7,039 nt of DNA from a bacterium (GCA_021839785.1 JAKCAB010000677.1:1-7039), one strand, 5' to 3'. Positions 1 through 6,209 are shown, counted from the stretch's first letter. Numbers and translations: made by a program. The notes: generated by a model not told the origin, from the sequence alone.

Positions 1-307
1 CTTTGGCCACGAAGATGAGCGCCACGCCGGACGGCGCCTGGCGGTCGCGGACCACGAGGCTCACGTCGATGCCATCACGCCGGAAGCCAGCGATGGCCTG
101 GTTGCCGAACATGTCCTGGCCAACACGCGCGATGAAGGTGACCTGACCGCCGGCGCGGGCGGCGGCCACGGCCTGATTCGCGCCTTTGCCACCGGCGGCG
201 GTGACGAATTCGCCGCCCAGGATCGTCTCGCCCGGCCGCGGCAGGCGGTCGAGCTGGATGATCATGTCGGTGTTTGAGCTGCCGATGACGAGGATGCGGT
301 TTGGCAT
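1..307 (-). CDS. rbsK: Ribokinase, N-terminal third (runs off left edge)
   Basis: PfkB-family sugar kinase that would phosphorylate cytoplasmic D-ribose to ribose 5-phosphate using ATP. About 102 residues are visible of a family length near 305; the remainder, including the ATP site and catalytic Asp, lies left of base 1. The ATG at 307 opens a protein beginning MPNRILVIGSSNTD. This is the standard RbsK first strand, with Asn12 and Asp14 in the positions that contact ribose. The substrate glycine motif AAGGKGANQAV is at residues 37-47, and a strand reading SGVALIFV at residues 93-100 matches the RbsK lid region. The GGKGANQA form is typical of ribokinase rather than fructokinase or adenosine kinase. 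It is the last visible gene of the operon, 38 bp after the small membrane gene, and its start has no clear Shine-Dalgarno sequence. Family assignment is firm; ribose as substrate is likely but not proven. Confidence 0.93.
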   Translation of the reverse strand, partial: MPNRILVIGSSNTDMIIQLDRLPRPGETILGGEFVTAAGGKGANQAVAAARAGGQVTFIARVGQDMFGNQAIAGFRRDGIDVSLVVRDRQAPSGVALIFVAK

Positions 308-336
308 ATCGTGGCTCTGTCCGGTCGAGAGTTCGT

Positions 337-348
337 AGGTGGTTCTTA
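337..348. repeat. Direct repeat, copy 1 (flanks small membrane gene)
   Basis: The plus-strand sequence AGGTGGTTCTTA recurs at 694-706 with one extra G. On the coding strand it reads TAAGAACCACCT and supplies the TAA stop of the 111-residue membrane protein. The copies lie at the two ends of that gene, about 357 bp apart. Confidence 0.6.
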
Positions 349-681
349 GCGCGGAAACAGACCGTAAACAAAGAGTCTTGGCCAAGTAAGGACAAGGAGC
401 ATGGCGGAAGTCAGGAAGATTCCGGTGGAGATAAAAAATGAGACGGGAGAAAAGCCCTGCAAGTGGCGGGTGCGAAGTCCGAACACCATCGCCGCTCCCG
501 AACATATCACCGTAAGAATATGCAGAAACTGCCCAGCGTTCAGAACGTAGGCATCCAATGGCCAGAGCGAGTTGTCAAAAGCCAGCACTAATCCACCGAG
601 AACCGTCAAAAGCGTGGCCAACACTGCGAGGAGAACTGCTCCCAAAGTCAGACGGTCTTCGATTGATTTTGGTAAATGCAT
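346..681 (-). CDS. Small three-helix membrane protein, unknown function
   Basis: I do not recognise this 111-residue protein. It has three hydrophobic stretches, at about residues 12-34, 46-68 and 80-100. Basic residues lie at the N-terminus and between helices 2 and 3 (Arg69, Arg71), which by the positive-inside rule suggests N-in, C-out. It has no signal peptide cleavage site, catalytic motif or Cys pair. It sits where other rbs operons often carry the soluble mutarotase RbsD, but it does not resemble RbsD. It begins 22 bp after rbsC stops and ends 38 bp before rbsK starts, so cotranscription is likely. Its DNA is less GC-rich than its neighbours: by hand count about 53% over bases 361-660, against about 68% in a sampled 60-base stretch of rbsC. 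Near-identical direct repeats flank it, suggesting late insertion. The ATG at 681 has no clear ribosome-binding site. That it is a real gene is likely from its amphipathic layout and position. Confidence 0.7.
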   Translation of the reverse strand: MHLPKSIEDRLTLGAVLLAVLATLLTVLGGLVLAFDNSLWPLDAYVLNAGQFLHILTVICSGAAMVFGLRTRHLQGFSPVSFFISTGIFLTSAMLLVLTWPRLFVYGLFPR

Positions 682-693
682 GCCAGTTTCACC

Positions 694-706
694 AGGTGGG
701 TTCTTA
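694..706. repeat. Direct repeat, copy 2 (flanks small membrane gene)
   Basis: AGGTGGGTTCTTA matches copy 1 at 337-348 except for one inserted G. On the coding strand it supplies the TAA stop of rbsC, just as copy 1 supplies the stop of the next gene. Removing one repeat plus the DNA between would leave rbsC followed directly by the rbsK leader. Confidence 0.6.
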
Positions 707-1666
707 GGTCGATCTGCCTCTCTCCAGCCGATGCCGGTATTGGTCGAGGATGACCGCGCCGATGATCACCGCGCCGGTGACGAGGCGCTTGGTTTCGTCG
801 CGTGCGCCGATGGCCGCGAGGCCGGAGTTGAGCACCGCAATAATCAACACGCCGAAGAACGTGGCGACGACGGAGCCGCGTCCGCCCATGAGGCTGGTGC
901 CGCCGATGACCGCCGCGGCGATCGCCTGCAACTCGAGGCCCAGCCCCGCATTCGGGTTCGCCGATTGAAACCGCGCGGTGTCGATCACGCCCGCCAATGC
1001 CACGAGCAGGCCCGTGAGCATGAACACCGCGAGTTTGACCGGGCGCGGATCAATGCCGCTGAGCCGGACTGCTTCCTCGTTCGTGCCGACCGCCACGACG
1101 TAACGCCCGAAGACCGTCCGGGTGAGCGCGAACTGGCTGGCGGCGACGATGGCCAGCGCCACCAGAAACGGCAGCGACAAGCCGCGAACGTTCGTGCCGG
1201 CGACCCAGTCAATCGCGGAGCCGAGATACTGGGTTTGCGAGCGCGTGACCGCGTGCGCCGCGCCGCGCGCCATTTCCAGCACGCCAAGCGTAACGATGAA
1301 CGTGGGCAGCCGCCAGCGAATGGAGACCGCGCCGTTGAACGCGCCGCAGAACACGCCGGCGCCCAACGCCGCCAGCATGGCCAGGCCGGCGGGCCATTTC
1401 CACTGGGTGATCGCCACGCCCAGCACCGAACCGCACAGGCCGAGCACGGAGCCGACCGACAAGTCGATCTGGCCGAGCACGAGCACGAAGGTCATGCCGG
1501 TGGCCACCAGGAGGAGCGCGGGAATCTGGTTGGCGATGGTGGTGAAGTTGGTGGTCGTGAAAAAGTTTCGCGTGCTCAGGCTGAACACGAGCACCAGCAG
1601 AGCCAACGCGGCGGCCAAGCCGAGGTATTCGGTGAGGCCGGCGTGCCATCGAGATCGGTTTTGCAT
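704..1666 (-). CDS. rbsC: Ribose-type ABC transporter permease
   Basis: This is the inner-membrane permease of a CUT2-class sugar importer, expected to work as a dimer with the RbsA ATPase. It has 320 residues, the usual length, with some 8-10 hydrophobic segments spread throughout. Family motifs include GQIDLSVGS at residues 65-73 after the first helices and the stretch RLPTFIVTLGVL at about 119-130. The cytoplasmic coupling loop VGTNEEAVRLSGID at about 193-206 would touch the ATPase, and VIGGTSLMGGRGSV at about 253-266 is also characteristic. The ATG at 1666 lies 22 bp after the rbsA stop. The intervening coding-strand sequence is C-rich with no purine-rich ribosome-binding site, so translation is probably coupled to rbsA. 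The class is very secure. The transported sugar cannot be read from the permease, and ribose is inferred from rbsK. Confidence 0.94.
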   Translation of the reverse strand: MQNRSRWHAGLTEYLGLAAALALLVLVFSLSTRNFFTTTNFTTIANQIPALLLVATGMTFVLVLGQIDLSVGSVLGLCGSVLGVAITQWKWPAGLAMLAALGAGVFCGAFNGAVSIRWRLPTFIVTLGVLEMARGAAHAVTRSQTQYLGSAIDWVAGTNVRGLSLPFLVALAIVAASQFALTRTVFGRYVVAVGTNEEAVRLSGIDPRPVKLAVFMLTGLLVALAGVIDTARFQSANPNAGLGLELQAIAAAVIGGTSLMGGRGSVVATFFGVLIIAVLNSGLAAIGARDETKRLVTGAVIIGAVILDQYRHRLERGRST

Positions 1667-1688
1667 GGCTTGAGCGGGGGCGGGGCGG

Positions 1689-3248
1689 TCAGTTGCGGGC
1701 GGCGGGCGGCGCGTCGTCGCTTCGCGACAGCGGCTTGGTCGTGAGGTGTTCGCGGAGCGCAGCGGCCATGATTTTGTCCTGCGTCCATTCGCCGCGCGCG
1801 AACGTGGCGGCCAACCGCCCCGCCGACATCACGGCGATGCGATCGCAAATGGCCATGAGTTCCATGAGGTCCGAGGAGACCACGATCACCGCCTTGCCCC
1901 GGCCGGCGAGTTCATTCAGGAGCCGGTAAATCTCGAACTTCGCGCCGACGTCGATGCCGCGGGTCGGCTCGTCGAAAATGAGGATGTCGCAGTCGCGGAA
2001 CAGCCAGCGGGCCACGACGACTTTTTGTTGGTTGCCGCCGCTGAGTTCGGCCGCCGGCTGTTCCTCTGAGTGACAGCGAATGGCGAGCTTCTGAACCCAA
2101 TCGCGGGCAACACCAGCTTCGTCCGCGCGGCGAACCAGACCCCACTTCTCGGCAACGGCGCGTAGCGCGGCGAGGGTGATGTTGGCGCGAACCGCCAGCG
2201 GCAGCAGCAAGCCCTGCGCCTTGCGATCCTCGGTCAGCAGTGCGATGCCTTGCCGGACGGCGTCGCGTGGCGAACGGATGCGGGCGGGGCGCTCGCTTCC
2301 GTGCAGGTGAATTTCGCCTCGCTCAAGCGGGTCGGCCCCGAACACCGCGCGCAGGGTCTCGGTGCGGCCGGAACCCATCAGCCCGGCGAAGCCGAGGATT
2401 TCGCCGCGGCGAACCTCGAAGCTGACGTCGCGCACGCAGCCGGCGCAGGTCAACCCGCGCACTGCCAACGCCACTGGCCCGGCGGTGCGCGACTCGTGAA
2501 GCGTTTCGGAGTCCAAATCCCGCCCGACCATCAAACGCACAATCTTTTCGAGACTCACATCGGAAACAGCGCGCGTGCCGGTCATCCGGCCGTCGCGGAG
2601 GACGGAGAGGCGATCGGCAATCCGCTGGATTTCTTCAAGGCGGTGCGAGATGTAAACGATGCCGGTACCGGCACCGCGCAGACCCTGGATTAGAGCGAAC
2701 AGCAATTCGACCTCCGGATCGGTCAACGCCGCCGTTGGTTCGTCGAGGATCAGAACTTCGCAGCGCCGCCAGAGGCTGCGGGCAATTTCCACGAGCTGCT
2801 GCTGCCCCACGCCGAGCTGGCTCACCGGCAGGTTGGGATCGAGCCCGCCCAACCCGACGCGTTCCAGCAAGACCTGCGACTCCGCGCGCAAACGGGCGCG
2901 GTCGATCCAACCCCAGCGGTTGGGCAGGCAATCGAGGAAAAGGTTCTCGGCGATGCTCAACGTGGGGATGAGGTTCAACTCCTGCATCACCATGTGAACG
3001 CCTTGCCGCTCGGCGTCTTTGCGATTCGCCGGCGCATACGGCTGGCCTTTGAATTCAAGCCGCCCGCGGTCCGCGGCCGTCAGGCCAGCGACGATGCGCG
3101 AGAGCGTGCTTTTTCCCGCGCCGTTCTCGCCGACCAAGGCGTGGACTTCACCCGCCCGCAAATCGAAATCCACATCGTTCAGCGCCTGAACCGGGCCGTA
3201 GGATTTTCCAAGAGTGGAAACGCGGAGTAAGCATCCGGCGGAATGCAT
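1689..3248 (-). CDS. rbsA: Ribose-type ABC transporter double ATPase
   Basis: Cytoplasmic ATPase of the importer with two fused nucleotide-binding domains, 519 residues from the chosen ATG; this family is usually about 500. Domain 1 has Walker A GENGAGKST at residues 40-48, a Q-loop Gln89, the signature variant LGVGQQQ at 145-151, Walker B ending LILDEPT at 166-172, and a YISHR switch histidine near residue 200. Domain 2 has the degenerate P-loop GLMGSGRTE typical of RbsA, a canonical LSGGNQQ at about 402-408, DEPTRGIDVG at about 426-435, and VVSSDL in place of a switch histidine. Such asymmetry is normal for the family. The frame stays open to a GTG at 3293, but that codon lies inside the inverted repeat. 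An in-frame ATG at 3266 is possible. The ATG at 3248 is preferred because GGAGG lies 11 bases ahead of it. Confidence 0.95.
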   Translation of the reverse strand: MHSAGCLLRVSTLGKSYGPVQALNDVDFDLRAGEVHALVGENGAGKSTLSRIVAGLTAADRGRLEFKGQPYAPANRKDAERQGVHMVMQELNLIPTLSIAENLFLDCLPNRWGWIDRARLRAESQVLLERVGLGGLDPNLPVSQLGVGQQQLVEIARSLWRRCEVLILDEPTAALTDPEVELLFALIQGLRGAGTGIVYISHRLEEIQRIADRLSVLRDGRMTGTRAVSDVSLEKIVRLMVGRDLDSETLHESRTAGPVALAVRGLTCAGCVRDVSFEVRRGEILGFAGLMGSGRTETLRAVFGADPLERGEIHLHGSERPARIRSPRDAVRQGIALLTEDRKAQGLLLPLAVRANITLAALRAVAEKWGLVRRADEAGVARDWVQKLAIRCHSEEQPAAELSGGNQQKVVVARWLFRDCDILIFDEPTRGIDVGAKFEIYRLLNELAGRGKAVIVVSSDLMELMAICDRIAVMSAGRLAATFARGEWTQDKIMAAALREHLTTKPLSRSDDAPPAARN

Positions 3249-3259
3249 TGACTCAACTG

Positions 3260-3264
3260 CCTCC
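3260..3264 (-). promoter_or_regulatory. Shine-Dalgarno sequence for rbsA
   Basis: GGAGG on the coding strand, 11 bases before the ATG at 3248. The spacing is slightly long but usable. It favours the 3248 start over the in-frame ATG at 3266, which it overlaps, and over the GTG at 3293. It is the only classical ribosome-binding site I can see ahead of any gene in this window. Confidence 0.55.
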
Positions 3265-3282
3265 ATGCCTTTGGCGTTTACG

Positions 3283-3423
3283 CTCGTCCTCACCCCGGCC
3301 CTCTCCCCCAGGGAGAGGGAGGAACACTCCCAGCACGGGAGAACCTTCGCGGGTTCGTGATGCTTCCCGACGCGACGACCGCTGGTTCCCTCTCCTGGGG
3401 GAGAGGGTTAGGGTGAGGGCGAG
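3283..3423. repeat. Paired inverted repeat (REP/BIME-like element)
   Basis: Two arms of about 40 bp face each other. The left arm, from 3283, starts CTCGTCCTCACCC; the right arm, ending at 3423, reads CTCGCCCTCACCC on the opposite strand, one mismatch in 13. Each arm also folds on itself. Left: CCCTCTCCC at 3299-3307 pairs perfectly with GGGAGAGGG at 3311-3319. Right: CCCTCTCC at 3388-3395 pairs with GGAGAGGG at 3400-3407. Smaller stems occupy the centre: CTCCC/GGGAG at 3327-3341 and GAACC/GGTTC at 3341-3356. Sequences of this CCTCACCC plus CCCTCTCCC type occur as dispersed, non-coding repeats in many GC-rich bacterial genomes and are often mis-annotated as small proteins rich in 'LTLSP' and 'PGGEGRGE'. 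Here it fills most of the gap between the binding-protein and ATPase genes. No T-tract follows, so it is not a canonical intrinsic terminator. It may act as an mRNA-stability or attenuation element. Confidence 0.85.
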
Positions 3424-3447
3424 GCAGCACTCTGACTGCATACTTAG

Positions 3448-3462
3448 GGCTCAGACCGAGCC
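3448..3462. other. Short hairpin just after the binding-protein gene
   Basis: GGCTC at 3448-3452 and GAGCC at 3458-3462 form a perfect 5-bp stem with a 5-base loop, 17 bases after the binding-protein stop codon. No T-tract follows on the coding strand, so it is a weak terminator candidate. It could add to the 3' protection of the upstream mRNA given by the larger repeat next to it. A stem this short can arise by chance. Confidence 0.3.
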
Positions 3463-3479
3463 GTTCGCCAGCGCATGGC

Positions 3480-4460
3480 CTACTTGCCGGCAAGGGATTC
3501 AGCAGTGATCAGGTCCACCGGCGTCTCGCGGTCGGCGGGCGCGGTCTTGGTCTTGAGCAACTGCAGCGCGTACTCAATGCCGAAGACGGCGATCTGGTCG
3601 GCGTGCTGGTCCGCGGTGGCGAGGATTTTGCCTTCCTTGAGCAACGTCTGGACCGCGGAGATATTGTCGTAGCCGACTACCTTGACCTGGTCGAGCTTAC
3701 CGGCGGCGCGCAAGGCCGCCACCGCGCCGAGGGCCATGCTGTCGTTCGCGCAGAGGAATGCCTTGAGGTCCGGATTCTCGGTGATGATCGCGGCGGCGAC
3801 TTGATTCGCTTTGTCGGTCTCCCAATAGCCGGATTGCGAACTGACGATCTTCATGCCGGCCGCGTTCATGGCGTCGTCGAAACCCAGCCCGCGCTGCTGG
3901 CCATTGAAGGCATTCGGGGGGCCCTCGATGACGGCCACCTTGTCGCCGGGCTTGAGTTGCTTCGCCAGGTAATCGCCGACCCTCCGGGCGCCCTTCCGGT
4001 TGTCCGGGCCGACGAACGGAAGCTTGATCTTCTGCCCGGCGAGCACGGCATCGTCGAACTTGTTGTCGATGTTGACCACCACGACGCCGGCGTCCTGGGC
4101 CTTTTTGCAGACGCCGATCAAGGCCTTCGAGTCGGCGGGGGCGATGACGATGGCGTCCACTTTCTGCGCGACCATCTGCTCGACCAGTTCGACCTGCTTG
4201 GCCACATCGAGCTCGTCTTTGATGCCGTTGGCGAGCAGGTCGTACTCGTCCGCGTGGGCCTTCTGGTGCGCGCGCGCGCCGTTTTCCATGGTGAGGAAGA
4301 ACTCGTTCGCGAGCGATTTCATGATGAGCGCGATGCGCGGCTTGCCGGGCGTCTGGCTCTGCGGACCACAAGCGGTGAGTGCCAGGCCGAGAGCGACGAG
4401 GCCAAGCGCCGCAGCCAGCGGCCAACGACGCGGCGAGCAAGAAGATGTCGAGGTGTTCAT
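3480..4460 (-). CDS. Sugar-binding lipoprotein of ABC importer (RbsB/AlsB type)
   Basis: Periplasmic-binding-protein family I lipoprotein, 326 residues, that would capture a monosaccharide for the RbsA/RbsC importer. A basic, hydrophobic leader (residues about 11-30) ends in the lipobox LTAC, so Cys31 should be lipidated. Sugar-site positions aligned from memory with E. coli RbsB and AlsB are Lys48, Asn52, Phe54-Phe55, Asp132-Asn133, Arg190, Trp213, Asn239-Asp240, Asp265 and Gln285. The Lys in MKSLANEFF, the Trp in SGYWETD and the CANDSMALG stretch look more like allose-binding AlsB than RbsB. The RbsB pair Asp-Arg (in LDRQ) is Asp-Asn here. The reading frame extends upstream to 4580, but the ATG at 4460 is chosen because it begins the lipoprotein signal; no strong Shine-Dalgarno precedes it. 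It starts 46 bp after the hydrolase gene. Family is certain; the ligand (ribose, allose or a related sugar) is not. Confidence 0.93.
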   Translation of the reverse strand: MNTSTSSCSPRRWPLAAALGLVALGLALTACGPQSQTPGKPRIALIMKSLANEFFLTMENGARAHQKAHADEYDLLANGIKDELDVAKQVELVEQMVAQKVDAIVIAPADSKALIGVCKKAQDAGVVVVNIDNKFDDAVLAGQKIKLPFVGPDNRKGARRVGDYLAKQLKPGDKVAVIEGPPNAFNGQQRGLGFDDAMNAAGMKIVSSQSGYWETDKANQVAAAIITENPDLKAFLCANDSMALGAVAALRAAGKLDQVKVVGYDNISAVQTLLKEGKILATADQHADQIAVFGIEYALQLLKTKTAPADRETPVDLITAESLAGK

Positions 4461-4506
4461 AAGGATTGGATTTCGCGATTTGGGTTCCAGCAAGGCCTCG
4501 GGAGAT

Positions 4507-6066
4507 TCATCGGCTGGCCCGGTAAACGACGGCTTCGCTGATGGCAATCTGCCGGTCTTTGGAGCGCGCGTCCGCGGCATCGGTGGTCACGATGCGCAGC
4601 GTGTGCGGCCCCGGCTTCAACCCATAGGCCTGCCAGAGCACATTGTCGTGCGTGTTCGGGACGATGTAGGCATCGAGCGGGAGCTTCTGCTTCCGGCCGT
4701 CGAGAAAAACATCCGCGCGCCCACCCGCTTGGTCGAGCCGGCCGAGCACAGCCACGGCCACGCCGTTGAATTTCAAGGTGGCTTCGCCGCCGGCACTGAT
4801 CGAGAGCATTGTATCCTTGTCCGACTTCCAGGAACCGGTCCAGGTCCAAGCCGTATCCTTCACGTCTATTCGGCGATCCGGTATGCCGGGACTCCACTGC
4901 TCGAGTTTGGGCGGTTTGGGCGTTTGGATGGGGACGACGACTTCGGCCTCGCCAACTTTTCCGCCAGCCATCTGGATGATTTTCAGCGCGCGCGTCTCGG
5001 TGGATTTCACGATGTCGTCAAAAGAGTACTGGGTGTAGTCGAACTTCCGGTTTTCGAGCGCCGGCAGATCGGCTTTGAACTCCGCGGGAATCCGGTCGTA
5101 ACCCAGCATCACGCCCAGCACGCCCGCCGCGCTGGACGGGTTGCAATCGGAGTCCTGGCCGCAGCGCGTCGCGATTTCGGCCGTCCTGGCAAAATCCTTC
5201 CCGCCGAACAACAGGCCGAACGCGATGTACGCGCCGTTGATCTTGGCGTCGATGTTGAACGGCTGCTGAAAGCCGTCCGGGCACGGGTCGTCGCGGTCCC
5301 ACTTGGCCTCGACGAGCTGCCAGACCTGCCGCCAATCGTTCGGGTGCTGGGCCGACCAGGTCAGCAGGTCGCGGATGAGCCGGCCGTATTCGCTTTGCGC
5401 CGGGATGCACGCCAGCCCGGCCTCGACCACCTTGCGCGGGTCGTTCTCGAAATACGCGGCGGCGTACATGCCACAGACGAACATGCCGCCGTAAAGGCCA
5501 TCGCCGTAATTCATCACCCGCCCGACGCGGTCGCAGTACTGGTTCGACTCGCGCGGCAGGCCCGGACACATCAGGCCGATGAAGTCCGCCTCGATCTGAA
5601 AGTCGATGTCGTTGGCGTGAAAGTTGTACTTCGGATGCCCCGACCAGGGCGCTTCGATGCCCTGGTTCAAAGCGCGGCGGGCGCCGGCGTTGGCGTGCCA
5701 CAGGTGGTACTGCGAGTCCTTGAACGCGCGGCCGTAATCGGCGCATTTGGCGTTGAGACCGAGATCGTCCATGACCTTGGCAAAGGTCATTTCCACGTAA
5801 AGGTCATCCTGGTGGATCGTGTTCTCCAACATGCCAGGCTTCCACTGAATCTCGGCCTCGTTGATCTTGGCGCAGGACCGGAACTCGGTGGGCGCGCCGT
5901 AGGCCACGCCGATCATCTGGCCGGCCCAGCCCCCGCGGATTTTGTCGAGCAAGGCGGCTCGCGACAGCGTGCGGTTTTCAGCGTGAACGAGCGGGCCGAG
6001 ACAAAATGCGGCAAGAACCAGCAGGGGCGGACTGGGGAAGGCGACGGTTTTCATGGCTGGCGACAT
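4507..6066 (-). CDS. Secreted ADP-ribosylglycohydrolase-family protein with C-terminal beta-sandwich
   Basis: Predicted exported hydrolase of 519 residues. A signal peptide ends near VHA|ENR at about residue 29. Translation could instead begin at the Met at 6054, giving a tidier MKT leader; neither start has a strong ribosome-binding site. The core, about residues 33-345, matches the ADP-ribosylglycohydrolase fold: RGGWAGQMIGVAYGAPTEF at 44-62 (family GxxxGDAxGxPxE region), HQDDLYVEM at 85-93 in place of the usual T-D-D metal motif, and GQDSDCNPSSAAGVLG at 303-318 for the family D-x-D-T/S-N motif. Known members use these acids to hold two Mg2+ ions and cleave N- or O-ribosyl bonds. Residues about 400-519 look like a beta-sandwich seen on secreted glycosidases (GGRADVFLDGRKQ, GLKPGPHTLRIV), perhaps for glycan binding. 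It heads the operon, so a role releasing ribose-containing sugar outside the cytoplasm is likely. Its actual substrate is unknown. Confidence 0.85.
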   Translation of the reverse strand: MSPAMKTVAFPSPPLLVLAAFCLGPLVHAENRTLSRAALLDKIRGGWAGQMIGVAYGAPTEFRSCAKINEAEIQWKPGMLENTIHQDDLYVEMTFAKVMDDLGLNAKCADYGRAFKDSQYHLWHANAGARRALNQGIEAPWSGHPKYNFHANDIDFQIEADFIGLMCPGLPRESNQYCDRVGRVMNYGDGLYGGMFVCGMYAAAYFENDPRKVVEAGLACIPAQSEYGRLIRDLLTWSAQHPNDWRQVWQLVEAKWDRDDPCPDGFQQPFNIDAKINGAYIAFGLLFGGKDFARTAEIATRCGQDSDCNPSSAAGVLGVMLGYDRIPAEFKADLPALENRKFDYTQYSFDDIVKSTETRALKIIQMAGGKVGEAEVVVPIQTPKPPKLEQWSPGIPDRRIDVKDTAWTWTGSWKSDKDTMLSISAGGEATLKFNGVAVAVLGRLDQAGGRADVFLDGRKQKLPLDAYIVPNTHDNVLWQAYGLKPGPHTLRIVTTDAADARSKDRQIAISEAVVYRASR

Positions 6067-6114
6067 GGTGTCGGTCCCCGTCCGCCGAGGTCAATTCAGT
6101 TTCCGCAGCCGCGA

Positions 6115-6145
6115 GAACCATCGGGCCGGCACCCGGCGGTGGTTT
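6115..6145. promoter_or_regulatory. Imperfect palindrome in divergent intergenic region
   Basis: GCCGG at 6125-6129 pairs with CCGGC at 6133-6137 around the loop CAC. After a two-base bulge the stem continues with AACCA at 6116-6120 pairing with TGGTT at 6140-6144. It sits between the divergent hydrolase operon and lpxC, where an operator or leader hairpin would be expected. No regulator gene is visible, and GC-rich DNA often forms such stems, so the call is tentative. Confidence 0.3.
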
Positions 6146-6172
6146 CGCGGCGTGCCGTGCGGGAAACCCGGC

Positions 6173-6201
6173 TTGCCAAGGCGGCGGAGCGCTCGTTTAA
6201 T
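6173..6201 (+). promoter_or_regulatory. Sigma70-like promoter for lpxC
   Basis: TTGCCA at 6173-6178 (5 of 6 to the -35 consensus) is followed after exactly 17 bases by TTTAAT at 6196-6201 (5 of 6 to the -10 consensus). This stands out in a GC-rich region. Transcription would begin near 6207-6209, only a base or a few before the GTG at 6210, implying a leaderless or nearly leaderless mRNA. No comparably good promoter was found on the minus strand for the sugar operon in the same 143-bp gap. Confidence 0.55.
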
Positions 6202-6209
6202 CCGCGGGC

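Noticed and set aside
572..1744. A 390-codon open frame on the plus strand opposite rbsC
   Set aside because: The translation is Ala/Arg/Glu/His-rich with no fold or motif and overlaps a well-supported permease; a GC-bias shadow.
3283..3423. Intrinsic terminator between the binding-protein and ATPase genes
   Set aside because: Stems are strong, but no T-tract follows on either strand, and rbsA/rbsC must be expressed with the binding protein. An attenuating or stabilising role is more plausible.
3253..3508. Small open frames across the repeat, translating to LTLSP and PGGEGRGE type peptides
   Set aside because: These are the familiar spurious products of dispersed palindromic repeats, readable on both strands, not genes.
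4267..4280. Alternating CG run (possible Z-DNA)
   Set aside because: It is short and lies in the conserved coding sequence of the binding protein; explained by codon use.
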